Source of the DNA: Cellvibrio sp. OA-2007
Lineage (GTDB): Bacteria > Pseudomonadota > Gammaproteobacteria > Pseudomonadales > Cellvibrionaceae
Direction of reading: 5' to 3'
Assembly (NCBI RefSeq): GCF_000953825.1
Contig: NZ_BBUL01000084.1
Coordinates: 1 to 64,000, forward strand
DNA length: 64,000 nucleotides
A program made the translations under genes and the position numbers. The notes under the pieces are model-generated. The model was not told the origin of the DNA, searched no databases, and worked only from the letters and a program-made list of their open reading frames with translations. Of this stretch, positions 24,462-34,663 are shown in pieces (the stretch's first letter is position 1; every line of letters starts with the position of its first letter).

Positions 24462-25076
24462 TTATAGCTTGGCAAAGGCCAATGCTGCGCCCGCGAGAAT
24501 TAATGCACCGCCAGAAATCCAATTAAACCAGCGCTGGTGCTCTGGTGATTTTAGCCAGCGCACAATGCTGCGTCCGCCAACCGCGTAGATGCTCATCCAA
24601 ACAAAATCCATCGCTAAAAATATCACTGTGAGCAATGCAAATTGTGGCGGCATACTGCGCTGGATGTCGATAAATTGCGGAAAGAGTGCGCCGAAATAAA
24701 TCAGCCCCTTGGGGTTGGTTACCGCCACGATAAACGCTTTGCTGAATAAATGGCTGCTGCGTATTTGACGGGATTCCAGATCAACACTTAATGCTGGCGC
24801 CAATACCAATTGAATGCCCAGATACACGAGATAAGCTGCACCAATCCATTTAATGGTATGAAAAATCCATTCCGCTTGTTCAACTAATAAACCTAACCCC
24901 AATGCCGATAACAACATCAACACCAAATTGCCCACACTGGCACCGAGCATGGTGTAGAGCGATTTGCGAAAGCCGTAGCGCCCGGCATCGATCATACATG
25001 CCAGCATCACTGGCCCGGGGCTAGCAGAGAGTACGAGGGTAATGGTGGTAAATAGCCAGAGTTGATCGAGCGGCAT
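24462..25076 (-). CDS. LysE/RhtB-family amino-acid exporter
   Basis: 204 residues, the usual length of the family, with six hydrophobic segments. The N-terminal SASPGPVMLACMIDAGRYGFRKSL and the mid-protein VAVTNPKGLIYFGALFPQF are hallmarks. It exports amino acids or homoserine-like compounds across the inner membrane; the substrate cannot be told from sequence. It is transcribed alone, and the neighbouring 25184 gene is divergent. Confidence 0.9.
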   Translation of the reverse strand: MPLDQLWLFTTITLVLSASPGPVMLACMIDAGRYGFRKSLYTMLGASVGNLVLMLLSALGLGLLVEQAEWIFHTIKWIGAAYLVYLGIQLVLAPALSVDLESRQIRSSHLFSKAFIVAVTNPKGLIYFGALFPQFIDIQRSMPPQFALLTVIFLAMDFVWMSIYAVGGRSIVRWLKSPEHQRWFNWISGGALILAGAALAFAKL

Positions 25077-25183
25077 AGCGGCATCCTGAGGCGAGGAAAG
25101 CGGAGTTTAGCAGAGCCGCCTGCAGCGTCGCTAAAGTCTTCTATACTCAAACGATTCATCACGAACTAAATGCAAGGTGTGTT

Positions 25184-25525
25184 ATGTCGAATAGCAGTAT
25201 TTCCAAAGCCATTAAGGTGCTTGAAGATTTGTTGGGCGGATTGAATCAAGCCTACTGGGAGGCGAATAGTTTGGATCGAAAAGATTTTTTTTACGATCTA
25301 ATTAGCGTATTGCATGCGGAGTTATCGGAACTGAACAAGCTGAGTGTGCAAGACCATTATCTGGATTATGAACCGGTGACAGAAGAGTTGCGTGCCGTGC
25401 GCCCTAAGCTGAGCCGTTTGCGCAAACTCGTTGATGATTTTGCGCTGCGTTCCACTACAGCAACGCGCCTTGAGTATTTAATTAACGAGGCAATGATGTT
25501 GATGGGGCACAATCCACCAGCTTGA
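25184..25525 (+). CDS. Conserved hypothetical helical protein
   Basis: 113 residues, soluble and almost all helical (SKAIKVLEDLLGGLNQAYWEAN... LRAVRPKLSRLRKLVDDF). No domain is recognised. The long amphipathic helices suggest a small bundle or binding protein. The start has only a weak upstream site (AAGGTGTGTT). A terminator-like hairpin lies 250 bp downstream. Confidence 0.6.
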   Translation: MSNSSISKAIKVLEDLLGGLNQAYWEANSLDRKDFFYDLISVLHAELSELNKLSVQDHYLDYEPVTEELRAVRPKLSRLRKLVDDFALRSTTATRLEYLINEAMMLMGHNPPA

Positions 25526-25873
25526 TTAGTTTTTATAGCCTTTCCTAATCAGTTTTGTGGGTTTATCGCTAAATAATTTAAATAGAAGAATAAAAAAACT
25601 GGCAACGACTGAAATGTGAACAATACTGAAACTACCGGTAAGGGTTTCTTCCTGTGAGTGCAACGGCTTCTGATTTGGTTGGCTCATCGATTTAGGAAGG
25701 CGTACCGTTACCAGTGGGTTTTCTCTTGGCCCAGTTTGGAACTCCCCTTTGTTTGTACTCTAGTATGGTCTTGGCCGGCATCTTGTGGTGTCGGCTTTTT
25801 TTATTGTTAATAGGCTTCCATTTGTTGGTAAGTTAGCGCCGCAAAAATATGAGCTGCGGCGCTAACTTATTTA
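25526..25873. other. Intergenic stretch with terminator, possible small RNA
   Basis: 348 bp without a gene. It ends in a good plus-strand terminator (25774..25804, GCCGgCA/TGtCGGC with seven T), 250 bp beyond the last gene on that strand. The upstream 120 bp could therefore be a small RNA gene or simply a long 3' region. Confidence 0.4.
25774..25804 (+). terminator. Rho-independent terminator
   Basis: GGCCGGCATCTTGTGGTGTC then GGCTTTTTTT: a seven-base stem with one mismatch and a strong T run. Confidence 0.7.
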
Positions 25874-27718
25874 TCAGTCGAGTTTACTTAAATCCCTAAC
25901 CGCGCCTTTGTCTGCACTGGTTGCTAACATGGCGTAAGCCTTTAGCGAGGCAGAAATTTTGCGTGGGCGGACTTCAGTTGGCTTCCAGGCCAATGCACCT
26001 TTTGCTTCTTCGGCGGCGCGGCGCGCATCCAGTTCGGCATCGGTCAGAACTACATTAATGCTGCGATTGGGTATGTCGATACGGATAATATCGCCGGTTT
26101 GCACCAAGCCAATCGCGCCACCAGATGCCGCTTCAGGGGATACGTGGCCAATCGACAAGCCAGAAGTACCGCCAGAGAAGCGGCCATCGGTTAAGAGTGC
26201 GCAAGCCTTGCCCAAACCTTTGGATTTCAAATAACTGGTGGGGTACAGCATTTCCTGCATGCCGGGGCCACCTTTGGGGCCTTCGTAGCGAATTACGACC
26301 ACATCGCCTTCTTTTACCTTGCCATCCAAAATATCGGCAACGGCTGCATCTTGGCTTTCTACTACATAGGCCTTGCCTTCAAACACCCAGCAGCTTTCAT
26401 CCACGCCAGAGGTTTTTACCACGCAGCCATCAAGGGCGATATTGCCTTTGAGTACAGCCAAGCCGCCTTCTTTGCTGTAAGCATTTTTCACTGAGCGAAT
26501 GCAGCCTTCTGCGCGGTCGCCGTCTAGCGTTGGCCAGCGGGTAGATTGGCTAAACGCTGTTTGGGTAGGGATGCCTGCAGGGCCGGCTTTGTAGAAGGTC
26601 GCAACCGCTTCAGATGAGGTGCTGATAATGTCCCACTTATCCAAAGCTTCCTGGAAGGTTTTGCTGTGAACAGTCGGCAACTGGTTGTGGAACAGGCCGC
26701 CGCGATTTAGCTCGGCCAAAATAGCCATAACACCGCCGGCGCGATGCACATCTTCCATATGGTATTTAGGGGTGTTGGGGGCAACCTTACACAATTGCGG
26801 AACCTTGCGGCTCATGCGGTCTACATCAAACATGGTGAAGGGCACATCGCCCTCTTGCGCCGCAGCCAACAGGTGCAAAATGGTATTGGTAGAACCGCCC
26901 ATGGCGATATCCAAGGCCATGGCATTTTCAAAGGCATCAAAGGTGGCGATGGAGCGTGGTAGCACGCTGTAGTCATCTTCTTCGTAGTAGCGTTTGGTGA
27001 TTTCAACAATGCGGCGGCCAGCTTCTAAAAAGAGTTGCTCGCGGTCAGAGTGAGTTGCTAACAAGGAGCCGTTACCGGGCAAGGATAAACCCAGCGCTTC
27101 GGTCAAACAGTTCATGGAGTTGGCGGTGAACATACCAGAGCAAGAGCCGCAGGTAGGGCAGGCAGAGCGCTCGTATTCAGCCACTTTTTCGTCGCTGGCG
27201 TTGTCGTCTACCGCAATCACCATGGCATCAACCAAATCGAGCTTGTGCTCAGAGAGTTTGGTTTTGCCCGCTTCCATTGGGCCACCGGAAACGAAAATCA
27301 CGGGGATGTTCAAGCGCATAGCGGCCATGAGCATACCGGGGGTAATTTTGTCGCAGTTGGAGATACATACAATCGCGTCGGCGCAGTGGGCGTTAACCAT
27401 GTATTCAACTGAGTCGGCGATGATGTCGCGCGAGGGCAAGCTGTAGAGCATGCCGTCGTGACCCATGGCGATGCCGTCATCTACGGCGATGGTATTGAAT
27501 TCTTTGGCGACACCACCGGCCTTTTCAATTTCTCGTGCAACCAGTTGCCCCAAGTCTTTCAGGTGAACATGGCCGGGTACAAATTGGGTAAAAGAGTTGG
27601 CGATAGCGATAATAGGTTTTTCAAAATCGCCGTCTTTCATGCCGGTAGCGCGCCATAAAGCGCGAGCACCGGCCATATTGCGGCCAGCAGTGGTGGTTTT
27701 GGAGCGATAGATTGGCAT
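25874..27718 (-). CDS. ilvD: Dihydroxy-acid dehydratase
   Basis: 614 residues from the ATG at 27718 (GAGG site, [20 protein letters not shown] is the known N terminus); the frame is open further upstream but not coding. IlvD dehydrates 2,3-dihydroxy-acids in isoleucine, valine and pantothenate synthesis, in the cytoplasm. The iron-sulfur ligands [10 protein letters not shown] and [18 protein letters not shown] are intact, as is [13 protein letters not shown]. It is a single gene, on the same strand as argA upstream. Confidence 0.98.
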   Translation of the reverse strand: MPIYRSKTTTAGRNMAGARALWRATGMKDGDFEKPIIAIANSFTQFVPGHVHLKDLGQLVAREIEKAGGVAKEFNTIAVDDGIAMGHDGMLYSLPSRDIIADSVEYMVNAHCADAIVCISNCDKITPGMLMAAMRLNIPVIFVSGGPMEAGKTKLSEHKLDLVDAMVIAVDDNASDEKVAEYERSACPTCGSCSGMFTANSMNCLTEALGLSLPGNGSLLATHSDREQLFLEAGRRIVEITKRYYEEDDYSVLPRSIATFDAFENAMALDIAMGGSTNTILHLLAAAQEGDVPFTMFDVDRMSRKVPQLCKVAPNTPKYHMEDVHRAGGVMAILAELNRGGLFHNQLPTVHSKTFQEALDKWDIISTSSEAVATFYKAGPAGIPTQTAFSQSTRWPTLDGDRAEGCIRSVKNAYSKEGGLAVLKGNIALDGCVVKTSGVDESCWVFEGKAYVVESQDAAVADILDGKVKEGDVVVIRYEGPKGGPGMQEMLYPTSYLKSKGLGKACALLTDGRFSGGTSGLSIGHVSPEAASGGAIGLVQTGDIIRIDIPNRSINVVLTDAELDARRAAEEAKGALAWKPTEVRPRKISASLKAYAMLATSADKGAVRDLSKLD

Positions 27719-27886
27719 AAAGCATAACCTCGTAAAGCGTGTCGCGCGTTGCGGCCAGCGGTGGGTTTGGATGTAGTGATGCGTGAAATGATACCAGAAA
27801 GCGGCCATTTTCGGCAGCTTGGCAGTGGTGGGATATTGCAAGCTGCGCCGCCTTCAATGGTCTTGAGAGCGGCGCTAATCCGGTGG

Positions 27887-29218
27887 CTATATCAGGGTTT
27901 TGATAAAAATCTTGGAGTTGCGCTGATAGTTATAAAGCTCCTGTTTGGCGATGGGCAAATCGTCAATTTTCCCCTGCACAAAACCCTGCTCGATAAACCA
28001 GTGAGCCGTTTGAGTGGTGAGCAAAAAGAGTTGTTTGATTTTTTGTTTGCGCGCCTGTGTTTCCATTTGTTGCAGCAGAGTTGCAGCGCGGCCGCCATTG
28101 CGATATTCCGGATGAGTTGCCACACAAGATAGCTCCGCCATATCGCCGTAGGGGTAGAGTGCTGCGCAGGCGATAATAGAGCCGTCTTTGTCCATCACAT
28201 GAAATTTATTGATTTCCGTTTCCAATACTTCGCGTGAGCGACGCACCAAAATTCCCTGTTCTTCAAGTGGGCGAATTAATTCCAGGATACCGGCGACATC
28301 ATCGATAGTGGCGGTGCGCAACTGCTCGTATTGCCCGGAGTAAATCATGGTGCCCAAACCGTCGCGGGTAAACAGTTCGGTCAGCAACGCGCCATCGGTT
28401 TCGTAACTGATTAATTGCGCGCGCTGCACACCTTGCAGGCAACTTAAATAACAGGCGCTGACCGCCTGCTGCAAATCAAAACTGATGTTGTTGCCGTGTT
28501 CATTGAGGTAATTTTTACATTCCGGTAGCGATAGCTGACGAATTAAATTGCCTTCGCTATCGCTCAAGCCATTGCCTTCAACAAAGGCTAATAATTTGTC
28601 GGCTTTAATAGCGCCCGCGACATGAGTGGCAACATCGCTAAAGGTTAAATTAAAAATTTCACCTGTGGGTGAGTAGGCCATTGGCGATAGCAATACTACC
28701 GCGCCGGAATCGAGTGCGGCATTGAGCGAGCGTGTGTTGACCTTGCGCACTTTGCCGGTGTGTTGCAAATCCACACCATCAATTACACCGTGAGGCATGG
28801 CTACCACAAAATTGCCGCTGATGACTTGCATATCGGCATCGTGCATGGGGGAGTTGGGCAGACTGGTGGAAAGCGCTGCTTCAACAATCGTGCGCGCCTC
28901 GCCAATCGCTTGAATCACCAAGCGTAAACTTTCGCTGTCGGTGATGCGCAAATGATTGTGAAACTGGCTAAACGTATCGGCTACTTGCAAGCGTTCATCG
29001 ATTTGCGGGCGTGCGCCGTGCACTAGGACCAAGCGCACATCAAGGCTACACAGCAGCGCTATGTCGTGCACTATATTGTGAAAGTTCGCGTGGGTGATGG
29101 CTTCACCCGGCAGCATCAGCACAAAGGTTTTATCACTGTGTCTGTTGATGTAGGGCGTCGAGTGTCGAAACCATTTCACATAGGCGTTGGTATTAGTGTC
29201 TTGAGGGTTCACAGGCAC
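27887..29218 (-). CDS. argA: N-acetylglutamate synthase
   Basis: 443 residues, normal for the bifunctional-fold ArgA. The N-terminal amino-acid-kinase domain (VLVHGARPQIDERL, about 60 to 80; VVLLSPMAYSPTGEIFNL) is the arginine-sensing part. The C-terminal GNAT domain (ELSCVATHPEYRNGGRAATLL, about 375 to 395) carries the acetyltransferase. It makes N-acetylglutamate, the first step of arginine synthesis, and lies 56 bp downstream of argE on the same strand. Confidence 0.97.
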   Translation of the reverse strand: MPVNPQDTNTNAYVKWFRHSTPYINRHSDKTFVLMLPGEAITHANFHNIVHDIALLCSLDVRLVLVHGARPQIDERLQVADTFSQFHNHLRITDSESLRLVIQAIGEARTIVEAALSTSLPNSPMHDADMQVISGNFVVAMPHGVIDGVDLQHTGKVRKVNTRSLNAALDSGAVVLLSPMAYSPTGEIFNLTFSDVATHVAGAIKADKLLAFVEGNGLSDSEGNLIRQLSLPECKNYLNEHGNNISFDLQQAVSACYLSCLQGVQRAQLISYETDGALLTELFTRDGLGTMIYSGQYEQLRTATIDDVAGILELIRPLEEQGILVRRSREVLETEINKFHVMDKDGSIIACAALYPYGDMAELSCVATHPEYRNGGRAATLLQQMETQARKQKIKQLFLLTTQTAHWFIEQGFVQGKIDDLPIAKQELYNYQRNSKIFIKTLI

Positions 29219-29274
29219 GATATGTCTCTTGTTAAAAAGTCTTTTAAAAAATCATTGTTGTGGTGAAAGAAAAA

Positions 29275-30429
29275 CTACAAACAATATTGCTCGATCAGCC
29301 CGCGCACAATCTTTACTGCCGGTTCAATCTGATCGAGTGGAATAAATTCATCCGGTTGGTGTGCCTGATTAATCGAGCCTGGCCCGAGCACGACAGTTTG
29401 CATGCCGAGCTGTTGCATAAACGGCGCTTCGGTGGCGAAGGCAACACTCTCGGAATGATTGCCGGTCAATTGTTCGCACAGTTTTATCAGCTCACTGTGT
29501 TCGTCTTCACCGAAGGGATCAACACCTTCAAACAGCGATGATAAAACAATATCGGTGCCGCTGCGCTCGGCGATAGGTGTTAAGCGCTGCTGAATCGCGG
29601 CGCGCACGTCGTTGTTATCCATGCCCGGCAGCAGGCGCAAATCAAAATGCAATTCGCAATCACCGCAGATGCGATTGGCGCCATCGCCGCCGTGAATGCA
29701 ACCTAAATTCAGTGTGGGTGTTTGCACGGCAAATCCGGCGTTGCGATATTTTAATTGCAATTCATTGCGCAGGCCGAGGAGTTCATTCATCACCTGATTC
29801 ATCGCCTCCAGCGCATTATTACCCAGCGCTGGATTGGAGGAATGACCGCTCTGGCCGCGCACACGAATCACTTCCATCATGATGCCTTTGTGCATGCGAA
29901 TTGGCACCAGCTCAGTGGGTTCGCCAATCACCGCATAGCGCGGCGATGCACCGGGAATGCCTGCTTTAGTCAGTGCTCGGGCGCCACTCATACTGCTCTC
30001 TTCGTCGGCGGTGGCGAGCACAATCAGCGGGTGTTTAAATGTGTGGCCGATATAGGGTTTGACCGCTTCGATAATGACCGGAAAAAACCCTTTCATATCG
30101 GTAGCGCCAAGGCCGTAGAGCTTGCCGTCTTTTTCGGTGAGCCTGAAGGGGTCGGATTGCCAGCGGTTGGCATCGTAGGGAACAGTATCGCTATGCCCCG
30201 CCAGTACTAATCCACCTTCGCCGCGGCCAAGGGTGGCGATCAGGTTGGCTTTGCCGGCTTGCGCGAGTTCCATCACCTGGGTATTGAAACCCAGATCGGC
30301 AAAACAACTGGCGAGATAATCAATCACCGCGCGGTTGCTCATATCCCACTCCGGCACGGCGCAGCTTACCGATGGCAGAGAAACCAGGTTTTGTAGGTGA
30401 TCCTGATAGCGTTTGAAGTCAATAGTCAT
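29275..30429 (-). CDS. argE: Acetylornithine deacetylase
   Basis: 384 residues of the M20 family. Zinc and catalytic motifs are visible: VLAGHSDTVPYD, LYGLGATDMKG, ATADEESSMSGA and the closing ATEAPFMQQLG. It removes the acetyl group from N-acetylornithine in the linear arginine pathway, in the cytoplasm. It is paired with argA, so the two ends of the acetylated pathway are co-expressed. Confidence 0.96.
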   Translation of the reverse strand: MTIDFKRYQDHLQNLVSLPSVSCAVPEWDMSNRAVIDYLASCFADLGFNTQVMELAQAGKANLIATLGRGEGGLVLAGHSDTVPYDANRWQSDPFRLTEKDGKLYGLGATDMKGFFPVIIEAVKPYIGHTFKHPLIVLATADEESSMSGARALTKAGIPGASPRYAVIGEPTELVPIRMHKGIMMEVIRVRGQSGHSSNPALGNNALEAMNQVMNELLGLRNELQLKYRNAGFAVQTPTLNLGCIHGGDGANRICGDCELHFDLRLLPGMDNNDVRAAIQQRLTPIAERSGTDIVLSSLFEGVDPFGEDEHSELIKLCEQLTGNHSESVAFATEAPFMQQLGMQTVVLGPGSINQAHQPDEFIPLDQIEPAVKIVRGLIEQYCL

Positions 30430-30519
30430 GGCATGGCTCAGTCATTCATGTCGGCTTGTTATCGGCGATTGCAGTCAAAAATGCAAGCGCGGCGGGATAT
30501 AAATAGCGCAGGCAATAAA

Positions 30520-30550
30520 AAACCCGAGGCGGATGACCGGCTCGGGTTTT
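30520..30550 (-). terminator. Terminator after pit
   Basis: On the minus strand CCCGAG and CTCGGG flank an 11-base loop and are followed by TTTTTTATTG. It ends the DUF47/pit transcript before argE; on the plus strand the tail is weaker. Confidence 0.8.
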
Positions 30551-30571
30551 GGGGTGATAAGCAAAACAAAC

Positions 30572-31846
30572 TTAGCTAAATACACCTTTGAAAAAGAAGA
30601 AAAACAGAATCGACAGACCGGCACCGGCAGGCAGGGTAATTAACCAAGAGGCAAAAATACCGCCAATAACACGCAGGTTGAGGGCACCAATTCCACGCGC
30701 TAAGCCTACCCCCAATACTGCACCAACCAAGGTGTGAGTGGTGGAAATAGGCAGGCCAATACCTGAGGCGATAACCACTGTCGCAGCGGCGGCCATTTCG
30801 GCAGCAAAACCGCGGCTGGGGGTCAGCTCGGTAATTTTTTTACCGATGGTGATCATCACTTTGTAGCCGTAAGTGGCCAAACCAACCACTATGCCAACGC
30901 CGCCGAGCAGCAAAATCCAGGGTGCAACTGCTGCTTTAGCGCCGACTGCGCCAGACTGGATCACACTGATCACTGCCGCCATCGGGCCGACTGCGTTAGC
31001 GACATCATTGGAGCCGTGGGCAAAGGCCATAGCGCAGGCGGTGAAGATCATCAGCACGCCAAACACTCGCTCAACACTGGAGAAGCGGTTGTTTTTGTCT
31101 GCGGCGGCATCTTGGGTGATACGGCTCAGTAAATACATGCCAATCACCGCAACCACTAGGCCAATCACTGCGGCAATCATCATGGCTTGCAGGAAGCTGA
31201 ATTCGACTTGATGCGATTTGAGCACATGCTTGAGGCCTTTGAGGATGGTAACCATCGACAGGAAAAACCCGACCGCAAACATGTAGAACGGAATGTAACG
31301 CTTGGCATTGGTAAACGGGTCTTCGGTATCCAGAATCAAATGTTGTACCGAGCGGAAAATCCAGAAGGAGATGATACCGGCGACCAGAGGGGAGGTTACC
31401 CAGCTGGCGACTATGCCCCAGACTTGGCCCCATTGCACAGCATCAACCGAGATGCCCACTGCCGCAAACCCAATAATGGCGCCGACGATGGAGTGGGTAG
31501 TGGATACCGGCCAACCCAGAATACTGGCAATCAGCAGCCAGGAACCGGCGGCCAGCAGCGAAGACAGCATGCCGAAGATAAATAAATCCGGGTGGTCGGT
31601 CATTACCGCCACATCAACTATGCCGCTGCGGATAGTTTCCGTTACTTCACCACCGGCGAGGTAGGCACCGGTAAATTCAAACACCATCGCGATAATAATC
31701 GCCTGTTTCATGGTCAGTGCGCGTGCGCCAACGGAGGTGCCCATGGCGTTGGAGACGTCGTTTGCGCCTATCCCCCAAGCCATAAACAAACCGAAGACAC
31801 AGGCCAGTACGAACAGCGTTTGGCCGTGTTCAGCTAATAAAGTCAT
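30572..31846 (-). CDS. pit: PiT-family inorganic phosphate transporter
   Basis: 424 residues from ATG 31846 (GGGGAA site). The paired PiT signatures are present: GIGANDVSNAMGTSVGARALT near the N terminus and AHGSNDVANAVGP in the second half. About ten transmembrane segments give the inverted-repeat PiT fold. It takes up phosphate (as metal phosphate) by proton symport across the inner membrane. The DUF47 gene lies 25 nt upstream in the same transcript, the usual partner. Confidence 0.94.
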   Translation of the reverse strand: MTLLAEHGQTLFVLACVFGLFMAWGIGANDVSNAMGTSVGARALTMKQAIIIAMVFEFTGAYLAGGEVTETIRSGIVDVAVMTDHPDLFIFGMLSSLLAAGSWLLIASILGWPVSTTHSIVGAIIGFAAVGISVDAVQWGQVWGIVASWVTSPLVAGIISFWIFRSVQHLILDTEDPFTNAKRYIPFYMFAVGFFLSMVTILKGLKHVLKSHQVEFSFLQAMMIAAVIGLVVAVIGMYLLSRITQDAAADKNNRFSSVERVFGVLMIFTACAMAFAHGSNDVANAVGPMAAVISVIQSGAVGAKAAVAPWILLLGGVGIVVGLATYGYKVMITIGKKITELTPSRGFAAEMAAAATVVIASGIGLPISTTHTLVGAVLGVGLARGIGALNLRVIGGIFASWLITLPAGAGLSILFFFFFKGVFS

Positions 31847-31871
31847 TGTGGATTCCCCAAGATAAACAGGA

Positions 31872-32549
31872 TTAATGCGCGAGCAGCAGCTGTAAGCGGC
31901 CGCCCACGTCATGGGCACGGTTAGCAATATCACCTACCCAGTCGATGATGTTGTATAGGAACATCACATCGACTGGCGGTAGTTGAGCTTCCAGTGCGAA
32001 GAGTGAAGTGCGAACCCCGATTTCCAGTTGATCGGCTTTCTCCTCCAGAATGTCCAACTCCTTGATCATGTTTTCAACGACAGTCAGCTCGCGCCCGCTA
32101 AAGCCGGTTTCGAGCAGTTCATCGAGTTCGTTGATGGCGGTGAGAGCTTGTTCGGCAGCGGCTACACTGGCGCGCACAAACTCATTCATTTGGTCTTTCA
32201 TGCTGGCCGGAATGGTCATCCGGCGGCCCATAATAATGCCCGCGATATCTTTGGCGCGGTTGGGGATGCGGTCTTGCATGGTCAGCAGTTCCAGCAAGTC
32301 GGTACGCGGTACCGGCAGGAACAGGCTCTTAGGGAGGTGTAGACGCAGATGTTTTTTGATTTCATCGGCTTCATTTTCGAACTTCACTACGCGCTGTTGG
32401 ATTTCGCTGGCAAGCGCCCAGTCATCGCTGGTAACGGCTTCAAAAAAACTGATCAATTCCGAAGCGGCTTTAACAGCCAGCGCCATATGCTCTTGCATAG
32501 GTTTGATGGGTGAACGGCCAAACAGGTTCGACAGATTAGCAAAAGGCAT
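31872..32549 (-). CDS. DUF47 (PhoU-like) Pit accessory protein
   Basis: 225 residues of the TIGR00153/DUF47 family, all-helical and distantly like PhoU (LFGRSPIKPMQEHM, KFENEADEIKKHLR, LLELLTMQDRIPNRAKDIAGI). Members are encoded with PiT transporters and are thought to modulate them. This gene leads the two-gene transcript. The helical repeats carry conserved acidic metal-binding positions (ENEADE and the NRAKD segment). Confidence 0.93.
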   Translation of the reverse strand: MPFANLSNLFGRSPIKPMQEHMALAVKAASELISFFEAVTSDDWALASEIQQRVVKFENEADEIKKHLRLHLPKSLFLPVPRTDLLELLTMQDRIPNRAKDIAGIIMGRRMTIPASMKDQMNEFVRASVAAAEQALTAINELDELLETGFSGRELTVVENMIKELDILEEKADQLEIGVRTSLFALEAQLPPVDVMFLYNIIDWVGDIANRAHDVGGRLQLLLAH

Positions 32550-32791
32550 GAAATACCCCTCCGGTTAAAAGTGCGTGCAGTATAGAAAGATCGTCTCTCA
32601 GGGTCACGCGGCTTTATTACATTTTTATGATGTTTTTGTGACTATTTTTGGGGCGTGGCTGGCGAGTGATCAACCGGAGGTGGCCGATTGCATTCTAGAT
32701 GACGCTACCAACTTGAGCGTCATTGGGCAGACTCTTGGCCTTGGAGCCGCTACAATCCGTTGATCTCCAATCAATAAACAGGAACGATAAG

Positions 32792-34561
32792 ATGGCGCAG
32801 GTGTTGGATCGGGTATTGGATTTACGCGGCTTGATTCAGGATCTGGTCGCCGATGGGCGCATGAAACAGGTCGATGCCAATATCTTGCTTGGCGCCTCGC
32901 GCACCCGCGAGCAGGCGATCATGCACCCGCTAGCCTATATCGCCACCCAAAATCTGGAAGATGTGCGGCGCCCCGGCAAAAACCTCGATGGCGATACCCT
33001 GACCGAATGGTTGGCGACCAAAGCGCACTTGCCGCTGTTTCATATTGATGCGATGAAAATTGATGTCGCCAAGTGTACCGAGGTGATGAGTTACGCCTTC
33101 GCCAAGCGTCACGGCATTTTGTGCGTCAAAGTTGAGGCAGATCATGTGGTTATCGCCTGTACCCAGCCGTTTATGGAAGGGTGGGAGCCACAGGTAGAGC
33201 ATGTCGCGCGGCGCAAGGTTAAGCGCGTGGTGGCTAACCCTGCCGATATAGAGCGGTTTATGGTGGAGTTTTACACTCTCGCGCGCTCGGTGTCTGGTGC
33301 CAGCGGTGCAACTGCAGCGTCTGCGATTACCAACTTTGAGCAGCTGGTGGAGTTGGGCAGCGCCACCGACCCTGATGCCAATGACCAGCACATAGTCAAA
33401 ATCGTAGATTGGTTGCTGCAATACGCCTACGACCAGCGCGCCTCCGATATTCATATAGAACCGCGCCGGGAAGTCGGGCGCATCCGCTTCCGTATCGACG
33501 GGGTATTGCATTACGTCTACGAATTGCCTGCTAATGTCGCCACTGCCGTCACCAGTCGCTTCAAGGTCTTGGCGCGCATGGATATAGCCGAAAAACGCAA
33601 GCCGCAAGATGGCCGGATCAAAACCCGCCGCAGCGATGGCAGCGAAATCGAACTGCGTATGTCCACCCTGCCCACCGCCTTTGGCGAAAAACTGGTGATG
33701 CGGATTTTTGACCCGGAAGTGTTGCAGCGCAGTTTTGCCGATTTAGGCTTGGTGGGTGACGACTATGCGCGCTGGTATTCCATGCTCTCGCGCCCGAACG
33801 GGATCTTGCTGGTGACCGGCCCGACTGGCTCGGGTAAAACCACCACGCTCTACTCATCGCTGCGCCAGGTCGCGACCGATGAAGTGAACGTCAGCACTAT
33901 TGAAGATCCCATCGAAATGGTGGAAGAGCGCTTCAACCAAACCCAGGTGCATCACAAAATCGGGCTGGATTTTGCCGCCGGTATCCGCAGCCTGATGCGG
34001 CAAGACCCAGACATCATCATGGTGGGTGAAATCCGCGATCTGGAAACCGCGCAGATGGCAGTCCAAGCCGCACTCACCGGCCACTTGGTGCTCTCCACCG
34101 TGCACACCAACGATGCTCCCTCAACTGTCGCGCGGATGCTCGATTTGGGCATTCCGTCTTACCTTATCAACGCCACCATGCTCGGTGTGATGGCGCAGCG
34201 TTTGGTGCGCACCCTCTGCCCACACTGCAAAGAAGAGGGCGAAATCACCCAGGCACACTGGCAGGAATTGGTCGCCCCTTGGAAAGTAAATCTGCCCGCC
34301 AGAGTCTATCGCCCGGTGGGCTGTTTGGAATGCCGCAATACCGGCTACCTCGGGCGTCAGGGTTTGTATGAAATCCTCATGCTCTCCGACACCCTCAAAG
34401 AAAAAGTCACTAGCGATTGCAACCTGCAGGAATTGCGCAAGCTGGCGATGAAAGAAGGCATGCGCACCCTGCGTTTATCCGGCGCGCAAAAAGTCGCCGC
34501 CGGTTTGACCACCATGGAAGAAGTCTTGCGTGTCGCACCACCGCCGGAGAAGGTGGGGTGA
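32792..34561 (+). CDS. GspE/PilB-type secretion ATPase, orphan
   Basis: 589 residues from ATG 32792 (AGGA 8 nt upstream). Order: N-terminal MshEN-like domain (to about 165), then the GspE core with Walker A GPTGSGKTTT, ASP box (STIEDPIE), Walker B/His box (VGEIRDLETAQMAVQAALTGHLVLSTVHTN) and a tetracysteine zinc motif CPHC...CLEC. It is a hexameric ATPase that powers type IV pilus or type II secretion extension. No inner-membrane platform, pilin or secretin gene is adjacent, so its machinery lies elsewhere. Many genomes carry such a detached PulE-like gene. Confidence 0.9.
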   Translation: MAQVLDRVLDLRGLIQDLVADGRMKQVDANILLGASRTREQAIMHPLAYIATQNLEDVRRPGKNLDGDTLTEWLATKAHLPLFHIDAMKIDVAKCTEVMSYAFAKRHGILCVKVEADHVVIACTQPFMEGWEPQVEHVARRKVKRVVANPADIERFMVEFYTLARSVSGASGATAASAITNFEQLVELGSATDPDANDQHIVKIVDWLLQYAYDQRASDIHIEPRREVGRIRFRIDGVLHYVYELPANVATAVTSRFKVLARMDIAEKRKPQDGRIKTRRSDGSEIELRMSTLPTAFGEKLVMRIFDPEVLQRSFADLGLVGDDYARWYSMLSRPNGILLVTGPTGSGKTTTLYSSLRQVATDEVNVSTIEDPIEMVEERFNQTQVHHKIGLDFAAGIRSLMRQDPDIIMVGEIRDLETAQMAVQAALTGHLVLSTVHTNDAPSTVARMLDLGIPSYLINATMLGVMAQRLVRTLCPHCKEEGEITQAHWQELVAPWKVNLPARVYRPVGCLECRNTGYLGRQGLYEILMLSDTLKEKVTSDCNLQELRKLAMKEGMRTLRLSGAQKVAAGLTTMEEVLRVAPPPEKVG

Positions 34562-34663
34562 TGTTGGCGGCTTATTGACGGTACTGGCGGCTAACTGTCG
34601 TAGCTTTCGATTAGCCAAATCCACTAGGCTCTGTTGGTTCTTACTATTACCGGAGCCCAACTT

